From Pholis gunnellus (lineage: Eukaryota > Chordata > Actinopteri > Perciformes > Pholidae), in assembly GCA_910591455.2 (NCBI GenBank), contig OU342804.1, positions 12,866,133 to 12,930,132 on the forward strand: 64,000 bases of DNA. Reading direction: 5' to 3'. The first letter of the stretch is position 1. Each line of letters opens with the position of its first letter. The translations under genes and the position numbers were made by a program. Shown here one piece after another: positions 59,530 through 64,000 of this stretch. The notes beneath the pieces were generated by a model, which did not search any database, was not told the DNA's origin, and worked only from the letters and a program-made list of their open reading frames with translations.

Positions 59530-59840
59530 TAAGTGCTCTTGTGGCCATTCTCCCTGGGGCAAGGTATCCATCACCGTCCAAGCAGTTTTGGACTGGGCAC
59601 AGCTTAGGCCCTCGAGCCAGTTCTGGTCCCCTGAATGTCTCCCTGGGGTCCCTCTGTGTCAAGGGATACCACCTGCACCAAACACATACACACACACGCT
59701 AATACAAATCACTGTGACCCTAACACTCCTCTAATGCCCTCATTAGGTGATTAGTCGCAGAGGCGGGACTATACTAACATTGCCCACTTCTAAAAAAGCC
59801 AGCTTTGCCCCTGGAGGATAATGGTGGAGACAGGTGGACT
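59530..59840. promoter_or_regulatory. Candidate conserved non-coding element
   Basis: Complex, GC-balanced sequence flanking a small CA tract, with CTCATTAGGTGATTAGTCG (near 59739-59757) giving two homeodomain-type ATTAG cores, and a CAGGTGGACTCAGGTG pair of E-box-type CAGGTG cores near 59830-59845. Regulatory role is inferred. Confidence 0.27.
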
Positions 59841-60281
59841 CAGGTGTGGGTACAATACATGCAGACAGACAATAGGGGGATAATGTATATTTTGCTCACC
59901 CTTTCAAAGTGGGTTGCATTATTTTGTATTGTTGTCAACCGGGATGCATGAAATGAGGCCAGCTGTCAACTACTACCTTGCTTTTATTTCTACTTTAACA
60001 CACGCAAAAAATTTTATTCTACAGATAATTGTTCCAAAAAATAAACGTCATTGCCTTTATGCTGTGGACAAACCGCCTTTTTTTTAATGTTAAGCTATAG
60101 TTTTTTATTTGACATTGGTGTTGGGCAGGAGTGGGTGACTATCCATATACTATCCATTCATCCGACACTCACCCACAGCAGTGTGTCACGAACAACAATG
60201 AGCTGCAGAAACTTACCACAAGCGCCTCTCCAGGAATATTAAAGTCAGTGGCTTTGGTGCCGTAATTAACTATGAAATATT

Positions 60282-60801
60282 GATGCTTATAACTTCTTCT
60301 GTGGTCCCTGTGAGCAAGCCTTCAAGACACACCGGGTATAGAGGAAACTGTATGCGACTGTGAGCTCACGAACCTGAGTCACCAATGAATAATTGACAGC
60401 AACATAATTAGCTTGGTGCTCTATTGTGTTAGCAGGTTTCCCACACATCCTCGAAGCATGTTCTGCTATGAAGAGAAATGTCAAACACAGGCACAGAGAG
60501 ATGTCAGAAGATGTATAATTGAAATGTATCAGAAAAATGCTTCTTGGACCTTGTATTGCGTGTTCAGTTAAATACTATGATAAAATAATTATGATAAAAT
60601 GTAGGTACGGTTGTTTTGTTTTATTAAACCCAATGCTTAAGCACAGCAGGAAACACCATATGTACAAGTGAGTGAACCTGATGCATCAGCTTGTTCGTCT
60701 GAGCTCACTGAAGACGATCTTTTACCTTCAGACACCGCTGTGACTCACGGACACCAGTAAAGGGTGGAACACACACCATCTTCCTGTAGTAATGTTTAGA
60801 A
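60282..60801 (+). repeat. Duplicated segment, copy 2
   Basis: Positions 60324-60788 are identical to 34575-35039. The left edge (60282-60323) aligns to copy 1 with a few mismatches and carries seven extra bases (around 60317-60323), which would shift the frame seen in copy 1. The coding-like sequence upstream of copy 1 is absent here: sequence left of 60282 is unrelated. Copy 2 is therefore a 5'-shortened version, as expected for a retrocopy, or the two were inserted as separate mobile elements. Confidence 0.93.
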
Positions 60802-61390
60802 TAATAATGTGCCTTACTGCCACTCATACACATCTATTTAAAACAAATGCTGACCAAAATGTCAGTTTTGTCATGTTAGGCCGATTGCTTTCTCGTTTGT
60901 TGAAAGGGAGGTGAATGTGCGTTACTCACTGGGGGCAGAGGGCGTATCCTATAATGACATCTCCTTGCAAACATTTAAGCAATTTTACCAAACCATTACA
61001 TCTAATATTACTATGTTAGTTTAATGTTTCAAGATGCAACTTTAAACAAGATGACTGCAACCCTTCCTGACGCAGCATCACCTGAAACACACCACGACTA
61101 TTCAAATAATGACAGCTACGACTGCCTACTACTGTGTAACGGGCACATTTATGAAAAATTACAAGTGAACTGGAAGCTGACAAATCCAAAGCTAACTGAG
61201 TGCTGTCTGCTCAATGCCATCCTCGTGCCATGGAATAAAATAATCCCTCTCATCTGCTCGGACTTGTTAACAAAGCTGTCAGCTTGCTTTTACAACCAAA
61301 CAGGCCTCAGTCAGACCCACTCTCCGACAGTGGAGAAGGAGCAGACTCTGTGTAATGCTTCAAACAGCAGCAATACTGCTCCCCCCAATA
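60802..61390. other. Non-coding sequence with unrecognised open frame
   Basis: A 151-codon plus-strand frame runs from 61024 to 61479. Its last third is a Thr-His repeat from a CA array, and the first two thirds match no family I know. The DNA in 61030-61330 is complex and may be a conserved element. I do not call a gene. Confidence 0.4.
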
Positions 61391-61392
61391 CC

Positions 61393-61393
<1 letters not shown>

Positions 61394-61433
<40 letters not shown>
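61394..61433. repeat. (CA)n microsatellite
   Basis: About 19 uninterrupted CA units. Confidence 0.97.
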
Positions 61434-61436
<3 letters not shown>

Positions 61437-61556
61437 CCCCTCTTCCCCTCTTGTGTCGACTAAATGTCAGCTCTCCTGACATACAGCCTTGTTTGCAGCC
61501 AATGATTACCTCATAGCTAATTAATCCTGATTCAATCAATGTGAACTATTCAGATA

Positions 61557-61584
61557 GTGTGTGTGTGTGTGTGTGTGTGTGTGT
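61557..61584. repeat. (GT)n microsatellite
   Basis: About 14 uninterrupted GT units. It faces the CA array 125 bp to its left. Confidence 0.96.
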
Positions 61585-61864
61585 CTGTGTTTATGCTACT
61601 TGTTTGTGCGTGCATCTGTGAGTGTGTGTGCGAGAGTCGCAGTGATCAGGAGGGAGGACCGGTGGGTTAGATGATGATGGATGGCACTCAGTGAGGGGCC
61701 TGTTCTAATCAGCAGGACCTTTTCCCCGTGGTAGAAGAGGTGGCAGTAGTGAGGATGGGGAAGGCTGATTGACGACACAGGAGGGTGTGCGGGAGTACCT
61801 GAGTGTATTCGGCAGGTCCCGTGCATTCACAAGAGTCTACAGAGCATGTCTCTCACAGAGGTAC

Positions 61865-62195
61865 GGGTGTGAGGAAAATATCCATACACTCGAGTATCGC
61901 AGTATTATGTTTTGTGATACTATCGGTATCGATTCTCAAAGACACTATTGATTGTAATTAATAGCTTCCATGTAAAGATTCGTGGCAGACAGTGGTTGAT
62001 TTCTAAAGTGCGTTGATGTTGGACGTCATGAATGCAAATGTAGAGCCCACTGTACTGATTGGATAAACAAGTTAACTTTTCTAACTCAGACATGCATATG
62101 GTATCGCCTTGCTTACACTGTCACAATATATTGTATTGTTAGCCCTGTATCCTAATATGTATCGTGTTGCCAAATTCATGCCAATACACTGCCCC
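61865..62195 (+). mobile_element. Fish hAT-like repeat (GTATCG family), copy 2
   Basis: Starts near GTGTGAGGAAAATATCC, continues with CTCGAGTATCGCAGTATTAT, TTCGTGGCAGACAGTGG, TGTAGAGCCCACTGTACTGA and GTATCCTAATATGTATCGTG, and ends near GCCAATACACTGCCCC. This order matches my memory of a very common non-autonomous hAT-like repeat of teleosts. It is longer than the 45.7 kb copy and in the same orientation. No coding capacity. Confidence 0.65.
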
Positions 62196-62199
62196 AAAC

Positions 62200-62740
62200 A
62201 GAAGACCACAAAACAGCAGAAAGACAAAACGAGCAATAAAAGGAGGATGTTCTGACAACAAAAAAAGTCAGAAATAGACCAATCAACTTCAGTAAACATC
62301 ACAGATGTTCACTTTTTAGCAGTCACCCTCAAACCGAGCAGGTTGCTAGAGAAAGGAAAGGATAAAACGAGAGCAATACACAAAAAAAAGGAAAATATAT
62401 ACAAAGAGCACAAGGGAAGATTAATGCAATAAGTTGAACTGGCTATTTAATGATGCATGTTTGTTGCTTTTTGTTAAACACCAAACGAATGGGGGTAAAG
62501 CTTGTTATCCCTATATGTCCTCATTCTAAGAGTACCACAGTGTTACTTTAGCATGCATACTAAAGACGAGCCATGTGTAATAGCTGCTCTTTTTATAGTC
62601 TCCCCTCTGCACTGCGCCAAACCACAAGAGGTCTTGGCACACATCTTATATCAAACAACCAAGGCCAGGAGATTTAAGAAAAGAGAACATGTTTGTTGTC
62701 TCCCTTCCTCTGTTCATTAGCACTCGAGGAATCGTCCCCA
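62200..62740. other. Non-coding sequence, no gene seen
   Basis: A-rich unique sequence without a recognisable feature. Confidence 0.5.
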
Positions 62741-63030
62741 GGTAGCCTCTTTCTGCTTGTTTTCTGGAGTGGCTTTAGAGAACTTTTACCAATGGCATGT
62801 TTAAAAGATCATTTGTAGATATTCAACACAAACAAACCAGCCTCATTTAAAATGTTACGGCATAGTTCGTTTGTGGGGCTTGTTTGCATTTGGGTAAACA
62901 TGGTGGCGTAAACATGTTATAAATATATGAGTATTCTTATTAATCTGGGATTTTCGAAGATAATTAAAAGTAATTAGTTAACAAGCATTAATAAGTGAGG
63001 AAAAAGCTGTCGCGATGCCTCTTTTCAGAT
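62740..63030. promoter_or_regulatory. Candidate enhancer with forkhead and homeodomain motif clusters
   Basis: Three forkhead-type cores lie within 34 bp: TGTTTGC (62881-62887), GTAAACA (62894-62900) and GTAAACA (62908-62914); the last two are exactly 14 bp apart. About 45 bp further right is a run of homeodomain-type cores (GATAATTAAAAGTAATTAG and GCATTAATAAG, 62960-62994). The stretch is complex and free of repeats. Enhancer activity is inferred. Confidence 0.4.
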
Positions 63031-63042
63031 GACATTGAAGCA

Positions 63043-63070
63043 TGTATATATATATATATATATATATATA
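63043..63070. repeat. (TA)n microsatellite
   Basis: About 14 uninterrupted TA units just right of the forkhead-rich stretch. Confidence 0.96.
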
Positions 63071-64000
63071 TCAAATGTTACTGAGAGATGGACAGCATCA
63101 CTCTTGAGTTTGAAATATTTATCATTTATCATGGTGGCAACAGCAAAATGTTGCAAGGAAGAATGATAACATGTAAAACATTGTTAGCTTTTTAGGTTCA
63201 ATTATGATACATGTTGAGTTCTTCTCTAATATTTTAATCGAGCTTGATGATAAACACATTGGGGCAGTGGTTTGTCGCCTCACATGTCTTGCACTTTCTT
63301 TGTCGTGAGCATCTCCAGTTCACTCCTACAGTCAAAAAATACTGGTCGGTTAAGTGAATTGAAGACAGTAGTTGTGAATTGTTTGGTTGTCTATGAGCAA
63401 CGTTAACCGTACCTTGGCATTTAGACTATGATCAACAGAGAGCAGGAATGGAAAGAGACTCATTTAAAAGACTATAGGTTCCTCTTCCTCTGATCGTACA
63501 TAATCATTATATTTTCATGTTTCGAGGCCTGTTATTATTATCATCATTAAGGGTCGAAAGCTTCACTTGTTTAACTTCTTTCGCTCAGACTCTTGCCTAA
63601 ACGCTGAAGACATGACTCAGAGTGACTTCTCTCTCTCTCTCTCCATCGACAACCACTGAGGTCATCCGCTTGATGCATGATGACACACAGGGCAACGCAG
63701 TTTCAGGGACTCCAAAAAAATCCTTTGTGAAAATGTGTGCATCTGTGTCAATGTGCCACAAACTGTGTGCTTGTTGAACTTGCGAGTAGTATTAGTGGGA
63801 TCAAAGGCAGCGACACACACACACACGCACACGCAGCCAATGAGCATCAGACTGTTGCAATTTCTGCAGTCATTAGGTAAGGTAGGAGAAGAAGAACGGT
63901 GATGTTTCGACGCCCAGTATGTTCCCTATGGAACAGGAGCTGTAGGTGGCTGATTGAATGCAAAAAACACACACACGCCCAGGCAGGCTCCCATACAAAC
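63071..64000. other. Non-coding sequence, no gene seen
   Basis: Unique sequence with a short CT tract near 63628-63643, a CA tract at 63813-63833 and no recognisable gene up to the window edge. Confidence 0.5.
63813..63833. repeat. Imperfect (CA)n microsatellite
   Basis: About ten CA units with CG interruptions. Confidence 0.9.

Noticed and set aside
61024..61479. 151-codon plus-strand open frame
   Set aside because: The end is a CA-derived Thr-His repeat, the rest matches no family I know, and no splice or start context supports it. I treat it as chance or as a conserved non-coding stretch.

Overview
The window looks like teleost fish nuclear DNA, probably a percomorph. Three things suggest this: very dense CA/GT microsatellites, several dispersed repeats whose sequence I recognise as families common in fish genomes, and the absence of bacterial-style coding. 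I found no intact protein-coding gene, no convincing coding exon with a recognisable domain, and no rRNA, tRNA or CRISPR. The open reading frames are short and unrelated to any family I know. The longer ones often run through simple repeats and encode Thr-His, Cys-Val or poly-Pro tracts. I read the window as intergenic or deep intronic sequence and cannot name the flanking gene.

Layout. 1-16,600 is unique sequence with a G-rich quadruplex-type tract (3.4 kb), a 108-bp CA array (6.7 kb), a CA/TG inverted pair (14.5 kb) and stretches that resemble conserved non-coding elements (5.5, 7.4, 12.0, 15.1-15.7 kb). 16.6-17.1 kb is a probable dispersed repeat. 17-34 kb has many microsatellites, an uninterrupted 41-nt G run (22.07 kb), a G-rich to C-rich/CA block (23.8-24.1 kb) and enhancer-like segments (25.2, 26.8-27.3, 30.9-31.1 kb). 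34.3-35.05 kb holds a broken reading frame followed by a segment whose last 465 bp recur without any mismatch at 60.32-60.79 kb. 36.3-40.6 kb contains purine- and pyrimidine-rich tracts, a teleost repeat tail (38.7 kb) and an AT-rich, transposon-like patch with an exon-like segment on the minus strand (39.9-40.1 kb). 42.3, 45.7, 56.9-57.3 and 61.9-62.2 kb carry fish transposon relics. 53.6-55.65 kb and 62.7-63.0 kb are the most enhancer-like stretches.

How it may work. Many short, moderately AT-rich segments with homeodomain, POU, forkhead, TCF/GATA, MEF2 or nuclear-receptor type motifs lie in DNA without genes. This fits a long-range regulatory domain of a developmental gene. That is inference from composition and motifs; the decisive test is alignment to other vertebrate genomes, which I could not run. 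Regulatory calls therefore have low confidence, while simple repeats and the duplication are read directly from the sequence.
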